Positions 52,100-64,000 of a stretch of 64,000 bases of DNA are shown here, piece by piece. The stretch lies in the NCBI GenBank assembly GCA_958510875.1, contig OY294068.1:85723043-85787042 (forward strand). Reading direction: 5' to 3'. This DNA comes from Endomychus coccineus (Eukaryota > Arthropoda > Insecta > Coleoptera > Endomychidae). Within the stretch, counting starts at the first letter, position 1; every line of letters begins with the position of its first letter. The translations under genes and the position numbers were made by a program. The notes under the pieces were generated by a model. It was given only the letters and a program-made list of their open reading frames with translations. It was not told where the DNA came from and ran no database searches.

Positions 52100-52430
52100 A
52101 GGTATGCTTCTAGAAACCTTAATCCTTAGGGATCATTCTAATCATATCTATTCTTCAATGTAAATGATGTTAGACTTCCAGGTTTGTTCCTACTGCCAAC
52201 CAAAGAATGTAGATTGAATTTCTTTCTTTCTTTCCTTTCAAGGATCCATACTATGGCTCTCGGATTGAGTGGATGTATCGTCCGCAAAAATGACAAATTT
52301 GACTTATTTGCATGTAGTAGGTGAGTCATTGATATAAATTAGATATACTACTGGACTCGAAATTGAGCCCTGAGAAACTTCTACCTAAGCTATTCTGGTC
52401 TTGGCATCGATTTTATTTATTGAAACGATT
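52100..52430 (-). pseudogene. Decayed LINE RT core, unit D
   Basis: Orthologue of 2940-3270. A minus-strand frame at 52138-52329 keeps the blocks KSNLSFL and GSLTSFTLKNR on either side of frameshifts. Confidence 0.65.
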
Positions 52431-52809
52431 TTTGATTTGTCATATACTCAAATGTGATTGTTTCAGATCGTAGCCGTTATTCTGGAGAACGAAGACTGTT
52501 TCGTCAAAAACACGCATGAAGTTATCCTCCTAATAGTTCAACGTAGATGGTTTATCGGCATTCACCGGAGATTTTACATATTCTCCCTCACAATAATTCA
52601 GATGTGCCCACTCACAATTCGTGCAGTTCGTAAAATACTTTGATCTCCGACGGTTCACTTTAATAAGTCTATTTCACCACGCACAAAACGGCATGTCCTG
52701 TTGGAACCACATCTCCTCCACATGCTTGCAACCGCAATGAGTAGAAAATAGTCTCTCTGTACACGAGTGTGCATATTTCGGCATTGACGGTAACACATGC
52801 TGAGCAACA

Positions 52810-53830
52810 TCTGTATGATGGAAACGTTGTATTCTTCAATACGCATTTTTAATCTCAAAAACACATGAAAATAGACCAAATATTTTACTTCTCTTGGAAG
52901 AAACATATACAAGTAAATATTTGTAGAGAAATAAACAATTTGATTGTTCCGAAAATAACATGAAATGAATTATATCTTGTGTCCGGAACCTCAAATGACC
53001 TTCTTTGGTTGCCCCAATTTTGCTTTTCGCTACCATTTTTTATACAACGCATAATTTTCGATAAATCCGTAAAAAAACGAGAAAATTAAATTTTTGGCCA
53101 TGACAAATGGTCATATCTTTTGACGCCATAGTCTCAAGCCAATTCCACATGCACCATCATGTTGAGAGCACCAAAAAACATAAATATCGACCATAAAATA
53201 AGCCCAATCAAAAATAACAAAGTATCAATACACAAGTCGTCTGCAGAAGTATTTTATCAATCATTACATTTTTGTGAATAATACACGGATACTAATAAGC
53301 TGAATAATTGTCAAAACCAAGGAAAACTACGTAGTACATCTGATTGATTATATACAGTGTCCTCGGATTGGTGAAACGACTCTCATAAAAGGTAGATAAT
53401 GCTCGTTATAAGTTGTGATTTTTTGGGGTTCAGCCCTGCTTGAATGGGATTTTACACCTTACATCATTCCAGCCTTGGGAAATCAAGTTTAAATTTGAAA
53501 TTTTGAAAACAACCTAATTTTTTGTGTATTTCTTTTTATGTGGCAGATATATAACATAATCTTATTGAGAAAATCGGTTCACAAACAGCATCTGGCTCGG
53601 ATACCAAATATCAAAATCCCCAACCAACTGCGATTTTGCTCATTTTTTTGGGAAATAAGCGATGCAACAATATGTGACCGATCAAATTAAATTTGGTCGA
53701 GCACCCCATGCAGGGGTGTGGATGACAATCTAACCTACGTTCATTCATGTTAATGCTATGTTAAATAATCTGAGTTATTCCCATAATTTAGGAAATTGAA
53801 TACTAATATTCTTTAACGAAACTTTTTTTT
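52810..53830. repeat. Displaced piece of the right half-unit inside unit D
   Basis: Matches about 11820-12850 of unit A (and 45030-46000 of C), including the SINE relic at its end (53700-53825), but sits in the middle of a left half-unit. Confidence 0.8.
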
Positions 53831-54350
53831 CTACATCTACACGTAAGGGAAACCTATGATGTTCGAAAGAAAAACATCGTGTGAGCCAGTGGTGGAATGA
53901 TGAGAGAGAAGATGGAGGGAAAGAGCTCACTAGGAAAAGTATTCCACAACTTCGCTGTTCGATAGAAAAATTAGGTCTGTTAGGAAGAAGTTCTGCAGGT
54001 CTCGAGCTTGACAATGAACGGGTGACTAGCTTGAGCTCGTTCAGTCCGCCTATCTGAAATCTCTCTAGGTGGAACAACAGACATAATTTCTGATGAACAC
54101 CGACCATGGAAATATCTATAGAGAAGGGAGAGATTACTCATCTTTGTACTGATGTTCTATAGAGGACAATGAATTCGTAAGTAAGACATCATCAATCAGA
54201 CGACTCTTTTGGATAGAATCCAAGAGCTTCAGCGTATGTTTGAGCCAAACTCCAAACATATGGAGTGTACTACTGGTCGAATCTGTGCTTTATAGATTAT
54301 GAGTTGCTCTTGCCAAGGAATAGAGAACCAAGTTTTTGTGAAGCGATTTT
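53831..54350 (-). pseudogene. LINE C-terminal RT fragment
   Basis: The minus-strand reading, across several stops, gives IYKAQIRPV, then NLSLLYRYFHGRCSSEI, RTAKLWNTFPSELFPP and HHRFPLRVDVEKKV. This order is typical of the C-terminus of jockey/CR1-like LINE polymerases. Dead. It is absent from units A, B and C. Confidence 0.7.
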
Positions 54351-55040
54351 TGCAATGAACTTCTGCCTGAATAATGTTGGTCTTGGCATTCATTCCATTT
54401 ATTGAAACGATTCGATTTGTTATATGCTTAATTATGATTGTATTAGTTCGTAACCGTTATTCTGGCCCTTTGAGGTAGCTGTTGAGAATCCATGTGAACT
54501 CCCAGTTGTGGTGCTGTTGGGGTACTCAATTTTGATTCTATTAGTTCGTAACTGTTATTCTGGAAGACGTAGAACATTTCGTCTAGAACACGCACAAACT
54601 TATCCTCCAAATAGTTCAACGTAGATGGTTAACAAATTCTCCCTCACAGAGAATAATCCGAATGTTTCAACTCACAATATCTCGAAGAGCGTAAAATTGA
54701 CAGGTTCTGTTCGTAAAATACTTTGATCCCCGAAAATTCCCTTCAATAAGTTTATTTTTCTACAAGGAATATGGCGTGTCCTATCTGAATCACCTCTCCT
54801 TCTCACTTATGCCACCTGGATGTGATGGAAACTAGTCTCTCAGTACGCTGTGCACTGTGCTCAGTACGAGTGTGCAGCATTTGCTATTGACATGAACATA
54901 TTTTTGAAGAAGTAGCTTCAAGGGTTGAGCGAATTTTGAAATTTTGCGATAGAACAAAGGGTCAACTTGCATCCGATTTCCAGTCCAATCGCAAAAAATA
55001 CGACGCAAGTGATGGTCAGTTGGCTTCAATTCTTGGAAAA
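54351..55040. repeat. Second copy of the 3.2-3.85 kb segment in unit D
   Basis: 54356-54960 repeats the sequence already present at 52370-52800 in the same unit (equivalent to 3205-3850 in A). It includes the stray mucin-type piece at 54472-54524. Confidence 0.78.
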
Positions 55041-58000
55041 GCTACCTAATATCTAGAGGGAAAAGTCTCCACTAAATGTATGGACACACGTCCACTTGGG
55101 CAAACGCTGATGGATCCAGGTGTATGAATCTTCTTCGAAATTTTACTCAACAGCGGTGATCTTTTTCTCCAACCACTAGCGTGTCTCATATCCAGAACGA
55201 TACTGATGTATCGTAAAAATGCATTGCTGGGATAGAATAATTTCATTTTATGTTATTCAGACATCGAAAAGAATGCTGTAGTACAAGTTTAAGTGATTAT
55301 TAAATCTTTCACTAGTTATTATTTACACCTTTTAAAATGTATTCTGATTCTAGGGTGTTTAATTTGCAACATCTTTTCTAATTATGGAAAATTTTAACTA
55401 TATATAAATTTGAAAAGGGATGCCCTTTTTCTGAAATATGATCGGAGAAAGATGAGTCCTAAACATCGAAAATGTTCCTCATATTCAATTTCCATATTAT
55501 GACTCCATCTACCAAGGTAAAAATTATCACGCTCTGAGCGAATCAGTTCATACACCCGAATAATTTTAATAAATCTGAGGTGTGTGAATTGACCTGATCA
55601 GCATGTCATGAGTTTTCCATCTATAATATTATCCTATTTCAATTACTCAATCCCAGCAATTCATTTTCCCAAATTCAATTCCCCCTTGTTGCTTGCATCA
55701 TATGTCGACACTAAATAACCTCAGATCTTTCACGTCTATTCATACATTAGTATAGTTTGAGGATGACACGCTTGTTCCGAAAGCTATAGTCACATTAATG
55801 TTTCCATAATATAAATGATGAAAATGATAATTCAAAATATCTGAATAGAATAATCTTCATAATTAGATCAGATTATCATGAAGTTAAAAAAATATTGAAA
55901 TCAATATGTTAACGCAATTAATTGGAATACTTTCCAATATCAAACGTTCATCATTATTCTTTTCAATATTAAAAATTTCTATACGTTACGTTTCCGTATT
56001 TACCAAATGCAATTATTATCTTTCAGTATTTTATCTGATTACAAAACATACGTTGAATCATTTCCTGTCAGTCGGTGTTAATTTCATTCTCAGATACTTT
56101 CATATTACGAATAATGAATAATACTGTCATGTCAGCATTAGGGTTATTTATTCTGCCGGACAAGTTCATTCAGTGTGTGGATCCAAAACTGCAATATTCC
56201 ATCAATAAAGTCCATATGAAGGACCGACAAAAAAAAAGGCTTATTCGAAGCTTCTGTATGCATCGACGAATGAACTGATTCGAAAAAAAATATCGTCATG
56301 TGTTTTATAATATAATTTAGAAATTATTTATGATTGTGTTATATGGAATGAAGATAGTATCAGTGTTTTGAAAGATGCCTGGAGGAAAATCTTAGCTTAT
56401 AAATTGCTATGTATTTCACCTCCATATGGAGGGAAAGGGCTGTCTTCTGCTCTAATTCTGGTGCCGTGAACGTCATTTTCTAACAAGACATTGGGAAAAC
56501 AATTTAATATAATAGAAGATTCGTGCTAGCGTTCCTTAACGACGTAACATTTGGGTTGGACATTCAATGCCGTGTACTCATTTCTAGGGGCTGGACATCG
56601 AGGTGACATCTCCCATCTACTCGTTTATTGGAATAATGTGAAACATATGAATTACCGGGGCTCACTGAAATAATATGATTGACTGATTAAAACTGAATCA
56701 ACATGTTAACGATTCATAATGTATTCAAATCTGTCCGACTATTGGAAAATACGTACTTATCTCTATCAATCTATGATTCCAAAAAATCAATTTCACATAA
56801 TAATCTGATTGACTACTTCAAATGACGTTATCTTTGGTGGATATTCCGTTCTTTTTTTATTCTAATCTTCCAGGTGAGGGTCATGTTGAATAAATTAGAA
56901 ACTATTTACTACTTGTATGGGATAATGAAATACAGATTTACTACATGTTTCATACTATATTTCACCAAGTTACACAATATAGTTAACTAAATTCAAATTT
57001 CGTGCCCCAATTCCTATACATTCCGTATATTATTTCAGGATACATCTCAAAATTTCGAAAGCATAATTTTTGGTGACTCGTCTAACTATTCAACAGAAAT
57101 GTTTGGTTGTGTACAGCTCAACTATTTTAAACTAAGCTCTGTACACTTATTGAAACTGAATATTTTCCGGCAATATCAGTTGAGCATTGTGGACTCATAG
57201 CGCATACAGAATATTTCAAAACTCAAAAAATGTATTGTGAAACTGGTGTCTTGGACATTATGGAACTGAACTTCTTGTAAGCTACTCAATATAGTGACAA
57301 TTTTGGACAAGTATCATAAATTCCAACAATATTTATTCACACATTTCGCAACTATTGCAACCAAGGTGTTGGAAACAATTATGAAATGACGACAAATTTG
57401 TTTATTGAAATTTTACAAGTACGTAGCCATAGAAAATTCCATCATAATATACAATGACATCGTATGGGAAAAAGTTTGAGATTAGTTCATTTTGAAACTC
57501 GACTTGGGAGTTGAGTATTGCCTCAAAAAAAAAAGGCCTATTCTGACGTAATATCATGACTTTAACTTCGTGGTAAATGTGATATTGTTCCAAAATAATG
57601 GCTTAAAGCAAGCTTATTGGTTTGAAATTCGAAAAATCTTAAGAGGACCAAATTTTTTTCCTGACGATTTTAAACATGCGCATTCCAATATCTGATGATT
57701 ACTTTCGATGTTCAATTTTCAATCAATCTGCTTGCAATTGTGAATTCTAGAGATCATTGACTATTACTAGAACGTATCTGTAACAATAAAATTATAAAGA
57801 ACGAATAGTTGAGAAATATTGAAATTGATTGTTTATGTGAATGTTATAATATAGTTCCACTCGATATTTCCGTTGTTAAACTCTCACGTAAAAATTATAT
57901 TATCATCCGAATTCAGAACTTGGAAATACCATAATGCAAATAAACATTTCCTGATATAATCAAATTATGAGATGATATGTTATCTTATTCTGTATAAGTA

Positions 58001-58460
58001 TACAATATTACAATATGATAAATTCATCCACATTTCCGTAAGTGACCTTTTTATATTTGCTGAAATTCAAAATTGAATGGTCATTAGAATTATTATACCT
58101 ACCACTCAAAGTTCTGTCACAATGTAGGAAACGACAGCCATTGTTGACTTCAATTAATTCGCAAACTGAAACATTTCTAGTTTCAGATGAATATTTGAAT
58201 GTAATTCGACTTCAACACTATGGCCCTGGTTTCGGAACAATAAATTGGAAAGAAGCAAGAAACTTAACATATTCGCATCATCTCCCATAAATAATTTGAG
58301 ATTAAAACGGAATAACTAATAGTAGACTTCTCCAGAATAGCATGACTCAATATCAAAGTTCCACCAACCATCACAATTGACATCTTCAGAGAAGACTTGA
58401 GACTTGAACTGAAACTAAGTTTATGAGTATATATCGAAACGAGATAGATTGAGAATAATA
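55041..58460. other. No recognised gene (unit D)
   Basis: AT-rich, collinear with 3860-7260 of A, with an additional stretch of about 200 bp at 57054-57260 not seen in A. Only short open frames. Confidence 0.5.
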
Positions 58461-58469
58461 TTCCTTATG

Positions 58470-58870
58470 GACATCAATTTTATCATCAACACAAATCATT
58501 GTTTTTCTCAATTTGGATACATTTTAATATCGAACATTTATCATTATTCTACACAAATTTCAAAAATTTCGTATTGTCATAGTGGAATGAAGTGTTTGTC
58601 TTTCTTTGTACGTTTATTAAGTGCAGAGGATGAATCCTTCGTCTTCTTTCCTGTGTACAATCTATTATCAATGTATTGAGAAGATTAACCGATGTAGAAG
58701 TTTGAAAATAATCATCATATCCTTCTCGGAAATACCTCAGCCCCAAACTTCTATCACCGAAAAATTCCTGAAGCAATTGTGAATCCTAGAAAATTCAAAT
58801 ACTCTTAGCCGTGACTCAGGATATTACTTCCTCAACATTTGGAAACCCATCCACTTCCCACTTATCACAC
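58470..58870. pseudogene. Penelope-like element 3' relics, unit D
   Basis: Orthologue of 7273-7640 with the same two facing pieces, more diverged. Confidence 0.62.
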
Positions 58871-59224
58871 TACTGCAGATTCAGTTATGAAAAGGCAGTT
58901 GACAGACAGTGAACTGTGTAGCGTGAAGGTTTCTGCGACAATGAATACCGCTACAGAAACCACAAGACTGCCGAGAAGATGCAAAACGTCATCATCCAAA
59001 ATAAATATTATCTCTGATATATGAATTAGGCCGGCAGACATAACTGAAAATTTCATCAAACTCTAAACTACGTCCACAATACAACACACAACTTATAAGT
59101 ATATAAATAGCGGAATATGAATGACCGATGAGATGATGAATAATAAACAACAAAATTCTAGTCTTTCCAAATATGTATCCCAAATTGTGAATTAAACGAG
59201 AAATTTATAAGAGCCATAAATAAA

Positions 59225-60085
59225 AACACTTAAAATTCTTGATAATGAAAGTTTGATATTGCAATTTTTGGAAGATAACATCATTCCTAACAACGTATAT
59301 TTTGTATACTTCATAACTGATATCTTATACGAAAACTTTTGCAAAGTATTCCAAACCAATTCCCTCGATGATGGTCCGAAATTAATACCATCAGAACTAG
59401 TATACACTGTAATCGATCAGGAAGATCAAATTTATTTGATTAAAGATCACCATGAAGGCAAATCAACGAAACTTTAGTATAGTTCAAAACATATTATTAT
59501 TGCAAAAATTGGAATCAGACATAACAAAATCTAGAAATGCATGTAATATCTGCGAAAGAGCAAGATATGCCAGACATAAACTTTATACACCTCTAATGTT
59601 AACCGAAACAAACAAATTTGCGAAAAATTTCATTCAAAGTTACTAATTTCAAAATAAATATATCCCAACGAAGATGATAATTTAATGAACTACGAAGTTA
59701 TTGCTTACAATAGCTTAATACACAGCTCCAACATCATCAAACCTTAAGAGTTAACTTTCGGGCATACATCCACTAATGAAATCCTAATGAAACAGTTACT
59801 CCCACTCAATTTCATACAGAATATGCTAAAATCACAGAGATAAAATACGACATGTTTACAAAGATATAAAGGAAAAATACGAACTATAAAGGGATAAAAT
59901 AGTTAATAAACATGATGACGATAGCAAACAATTACACTTTGCCAAGCAGTATTTAAACAAAATCGTAAGTGTAGAAACAAGAAACATTGAATTCATAAGT
60001 CCTTTCATAATATCCAGAGTGCTAGATAGAAACCGAGTAGAAATTATCAACCAACGGGATAAGAATAATATAGAATGAAGAAATT
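59225..60085 (+). pseudogene. Ty3/gypsy pol relic without the later insertion, unit D
   Basis: Best-preserved copy. The left part (59253-59477) resembles the spacer between RNase H and integrase. DHHEGK and CNICERARYARH form the histidine and cysteine pairs of the H2C2 zinc-binding domain. The reading then jumps, without the catalytic DDE core, to NYEVIAYNS, GHTST and RVLDRNRVEI of the integrase C-terminal half. Several stops and frameshifts; non-functional. The order suits a gypsy/errantivirus-type LTR element. No LTRs were identified. Confidence 0.7.
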
Positions 60086-60330
60086 ATACATATAAAAGAA
60101 CTGAAGAAACCACTTTCTTGTTACAGAGAAAGCTATACAATTGAAAATGGAGTTCCATGTCCCATACTCATTTTCACATACACACAGTAGTCCTATTCAT
60201 CAACAAATTTCAGATAATCACCGATCTAAGAAAGAAAAAGTCAAACAGTCAAATACATTTCATAATTCAATAGTAGAACCCAAAGATTCACTCTCAGATA
60301 TTATTCTTATTTCTGAACAGTAAAATAAAC

Positions 60331-60594
<264 letters not shown>

Positions 60595-63292
60595 CAACTG
60601 CGCCGCCACCATCACACACTGAAACGTGCAGTGTTGCAGACCATCAAGCAACATTGTGCGGATAGGATTCGAGTCCTGGGCGTGGTAAGGAGAAATCTGG
60701 CCAGACGGGTTAGACGCATCAGGGAGAATTCCTTATTTCGCGATAGCCCGTCTCGGCTTTTTGAATCTCCACCGCCCACAATTGTTGCTCCACCGACTGT
60801 GGAGGAGGTTGAGCAGTTCTGGAAAGGAGTGTATGAGTCACCGCGTATAATTCACCTAGACACTCCAGCCCTAGCACACTTCCAAATGTTTTGCGCTGAA
60901 CGTCAACTTCCGCAAACAGAAGTGTGCGAGGCAGTCAGCGAGGATGAGGTCCGACAAGCTCTTGTCGGTACCAGAAACTATGCTGCTCCCGGCCCTGACG
61001 GCATTAACATATGGTGGTGGAAGAAATTTCCTTCCACTCACCGCCGTCTGGCCAGAGTCTTTGACTCATGGGTCAAAGAGGAGCGGTATATTCCGAGCTG
61101 AGCTGTCGAGGGGTACACTGTGCTACTTCCAAAGAGTGGAGACTTGTCTGATCCCAAGAACTACCGACCGATCACTTGTCTCAACACCTGCTACAAGTTA
61201 TTTACACGTATCTTGTATGCTAGGTTGTTGAAATCGATCGGTCCGGTAGTTAATAACATCAGCGAGCAGGGTGGGGCAAAGAAAGGCATATAGGGTTGCC
61301 GGGAGAACCTGGTGATAGATAGATCTATCACTCAGGACTCTATACTCTACAAGCGCAACCTTTCCATGGCCTGGATTGACTACCGCAAGGCATTTGATTC
61401 AACATCACATGAGCTATTATTATACTTGCTCCAATGCCTTGCGGTACCTACCCCACTAGTGAGATGCATAGAACATCTGTTGCCACTCTGGAAGACCCGT
61501 TTTGCCATCACATCAGGCACACGACGAGTCTTGACAGAGTTGGTAACATTCAAGAGGGGAGTTTTCCAAGGAGACTCCTTGAGTCCCCTCTTGTTCAATA
61601 TCTCACTGCTGCCGCTCTCCATTGCTTTGAGACGGACTCGTGGATATTACTCTGCACCACCGAACGAACGGAGGCATCAGATCACCCATTTATTTTACGT
61701 GGATGATTTGAAACTGTATGCCTCTGAAGAGAAGAACCTCCATCAATCTCTCAATGTGGTTCAGGAATATACACGAGCCGTAGGCATGGATTTGGGATTG
61801 GACAAATGCGCAGTGTTTCATTTGAGGAGAGGACGATCTCCGGAAGTGTACCAGAATATGCAGCTTGCCGACGGAAGCATCTTTAAACACCTCGATGCTG
61901 GAGAGACTTATCGATACCTGGGAATTGAACAGCTTCCTAATTATGACGCTTCCCAGGTAAAGGTGGCTCTCCGCGGCAAATACAGAAACCTTGTTCGGAA
62001 GATTTGGTCTTCCGAACTTTCGAGTGGGAACAAGGTGTCTGCAACAAATATGCTTGCCGTTCCAGTCCTGCTCCACTCTTTTGGAGTGGTGGAATGGACG
62101 GTCGATGAGCTGCATAGACTCGATAAAGACACCCGGCAAATGATGCATATCCATCACAGCTTGCATCCTAGATCGTCCGTTTCCCGCATTTATCTCCCAC
62201 ATCATCGGGGAGGTAGGGGACTCCTCAGTCTGGAGGGTCTGCATCGAAGTGTGGTTCTGAATATAGCTTGTAAAGTTCTTAGGAGCTCGGACCCCCTCCT
62301 GTTCCTTGCTAAAAGTCACGAATTGGCCGGAGTGGGGGCATTTATCGTTAAGGCAGCACAAAAAGCTGCGGAAGAATTTGGTCTCGAATTTCAGATCAGT
62401 CGAGAAGGCCGACTAGAGGGCAACCTCGAGCTCTTACCTTCTCGCCTGAAAGCCCAGATAAATGCCGCGGAGCAAGATCTTACGCTCAGGCGGCATGTTG
62501 ACAAGCCGATACACGGTGTTTTCTATCGAAACATCGAAACGCTCGGCTTGTCAACTAGGCTGACCTTCGGCTACCTATGGTCAGCCGGGCTTACATCCGA
62601 GACTGAGGGATTTACCGCAGCTTGCCAAGATGGCGTAATTAACACCTTGGTCTATCGCCGCAATGTGATGGGTGTGCAGGTCCCTGATGTCAGCTGCAGG
62701 GCCTGTCGGAAGGCATCTGAGACGCTTTTCCACCTTCTGTCGGCATGTCCGGCAAAAGCGGCCTCGGCGTACACCCATCGCCAAAATGCGGCCCTACGGG
62801 TGCTGTATTACCATCTAAGGCACTCGTACGGAATAGACCAAGAGCCGGTGCTGCCTTACATGCCAGGAGATATTGATTGAGTCCATTGTCGGAAACGAAA
62901 AATGCCAGATCTTCTGGAATTATCCGTTTCCGACCGTCAGGTCCATACAAGCAAATAGGCCTGACGTTGTCCTCCTCGATAAACTAATCAAGACTATGTA
63001 TGTCATCGAATTCTCCGCTCCGGCAGAGAAGAACATAGTTTCGAAAGAGGAGGAAAAATGGACAAAATATCAAGATCTCCTGTTGGAGCTCCGCACGCTA
63101 TACCCAGGCCACAAGGTCGTATTAGTGGTTCTGATCATCGGTGTTTTGGGCGGAATTCGGTCTTCGCTGCGTTCAAACTTGAAGATCATTCCGGCCTGTA
63201 GGAACTCGGCGCAGATCTTGATAGACCGGATGCAAAAGGCAGTCATTCTGGGTTCAATTAGAATACTTAGGGCACACGATTTAGGAACCTGA
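60595..63292 (+). pseudogene. LINE polyprotein: reverse transcriptase, zinc knuckle, restriction-like endonuclease
   Basis: About 900 codons. RT domain: APGPDGI (60990), the fingers block LLPKSGDLSDPKNYRPITCL, motif A WIDYRKAFDSTSH, motif B GVFQGDSLSPLLFN, motif C FYVDDLKLYA (61694) and YLGIEQ. Then the zinc motif CRACRKASETLFHLLSAC (C-X2-C-X7-H-X4-C, about 62694) and the endonuclease region RPDVVLLDK with YVIEFSAPAE (about 62960-63030). Three lesions: TGA at 61099-61101 and TAG at 61291-61293, both where a Trp (TGG) codon is plausible, and a 4-bp duplication (TTGA) near 62874 that shifts frame before the endonuclease. The copy at 15203-16779 lacks that duplication. YVDD with the GVFQGDSLSPLLF block fits the R4/Dong group; R2 itself usually has FADD. 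Confidence 0.9.
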
Positions 63293-63420
63293 AGCTACTT
63301 ACCGACCGGTGGGGAGGAGTAGCTTCGGTTAACCGCTTTTTAGGTTTTTTCTGGCGCGACTGCTGCGATGTCGTCGGAGCTTGCAGAAGCCCCGACCAGT
63401 CTTGGATGTAAGAAAAAAAA
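60595..63420 (+). mobile_element. R4/Dong-like LINE, 5'-truncated, nearly complete coding region
   Basis: Starts in coding sequence at the TA tract, without an N-terminal region or 5' UTR. It runs through the ORF to a stop at 63290-63292, followed by a 3' UTR of about 120 bp and an A-run at 63410-63420, and then TA-rich DNA. It is the reference copy for the fragments at 1-1170, 15203-16779 and 35599-35938. The endonuclease is restriction-like, not APE-type. Confidence 0.92.
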
Positions 63421-63470
63421 AATATATGTATATATATACATATACTTTTTTTTTTTTTTTTTTTCATATA
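63421..63470. repeat. TA-rich tract and T-run
   Basis: TA-rich sequence after the LINE tail, followed by a T-run of about 18. Confidence 0.85.
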
Positions 63471-64000
63471 GATATACAGGGTGAGTCAGTTTTTCGTAGC
63501 CAAACTGAAACAGAAGATAGAACAAGTGTTTTCAAGAAGAAAAGGTGGATAAACATATGTCGTAGAACGTTTCGTTTTCGAGATACAGGGTGTTGAAATT
63601 GAAAAAAAAATCGTTTTTTGCGAATATCTCCGGAACCGTTCATTGTACAGAAAACATATTTCGTAAGCATTTTCTACTCATAGTAAGCTATGTTCTGTGT
63701 GATAAAAAATTCTTTTTTACTCATAATTGGTGAAGATTTTGAAGAGGTAGTGGGTGTTTTTCTCCGCAACTTCTACGTCACTCGAAAATAAACGGTTTTG
63801 AGACAACCAATAGAACCGCCAATGTTTTCTACACAAAAAAGGTACTCTTGGTCATAAGCTTTAAAGTTGACCGTTTCCGAGAAAAATCAACTTTTATGTT
63901 GAAAAACATGGTCAATTCTTACTAATTAGACGAAATTTATTCAAACAAGTAGAACAAGTAACAAAATCAAAGGATTGACCATGTTTTTCAACATAAAAGT
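63471..64000. repeat. Unassigned dispersed repeat with inverted repeat at window end
   Basis: Begins around CAGGGTGAGTCAG and has a second ACAGGGTG at 63586. Near the end, ACTTTTATGTTGAAAAACAT at about 63890 is repeated inverted at about 63970-64000. No coding potential. It looks like a non-autonomous insect repeat cut by the window boundary. Confidence 0.5.

Larger units (their letters stand above)
50484..60330. repeat. Duplication unit D (left half only)
   Basis: Collinear with 1171-10715 of unit A but more divergent, and lacking the 2.2-kb insertion. It has a 1.5-2 kb extra block near 52810-54350. It ends at AAAATAAAC (60322-60330), the same place where C begins and B is deleted. There is no LINE fragment at its left edge, unlike A and B. 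Confidence 0.9.

Overview
The window is eukaryotic, AT-rich and repeat-dense. It looks like arthropod DNA, most likely insect. Reasons: spliced gene structure, Penelope-like elements (PLEs), an R4/Dong-type LINE, a jockey/CR1-like LINE, a Ty3/gypsy relic, a tRNA-derived repeat and many long (TA)n arrays. I cannot name the species. No bacterial operons, rRNA genes or CRISPR arrays are present.

The backbone is a segmental duplication. A unit of about 14 kb occurs as copy A (1171-15202) and copy B (16780-30144, cut off at its right end), with an internal LINE fragment at the repeat junction (period about 15.6 kb). A left half-unit (copy D, 50484-60330) and a right half-unit (copy C, 43955-49020) are rearranged around other repeats. 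Each right half carries, on the minus strand, one large exon of a mucin-like Thr/Ser/Pro/Gly-rich protein: A 13339-14496, B 29333-30144 (truncated), C 46475-48990 (much longer, with a 1-nt frameshift). This is the only plausible host gene family I see. Its first coding exon with the ATG was not found.

Each left half carries decayed elements in a fixed order: a minus-strand LINE reverse-transcriptase relic, a short stray piece of mucin repeat, PLE GIY-YIG relics, and a gypsy integrase relic. In A and B the gypsy relic is split by a 2.2-2.4 kb insertion with a GCTT direct repeat. Copy D keeps the empty site.

Between B and C (30145-43954) lies a nest of mobile DNA. It holds a nearly full-length PLE (30661-33708) in tandem with a 5'-truncated copy (to 35486), a 3' fragment of the R4-like LINE sitting in a TA tract (35599-35938), an internally deleted PLE, tandem palindromes, a satellite of about 473 bp containing a tRNA-like sequence with a large fold-back (38146-40425), another PLE relic and a jockey/CR1-like LINE (41697-43690). 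The right end has a 5'-truncated but nearly complete R4-like LINE inserted in a (TA)n tract (60595-63420), followed by an unassigned dispersed repeat.

The elements do not form a pathway. The window is a locus where a tandem mucin-like gene family has been duplicated and then heavily invaded. Conservation was judged by eye from the sequence; no search was run.
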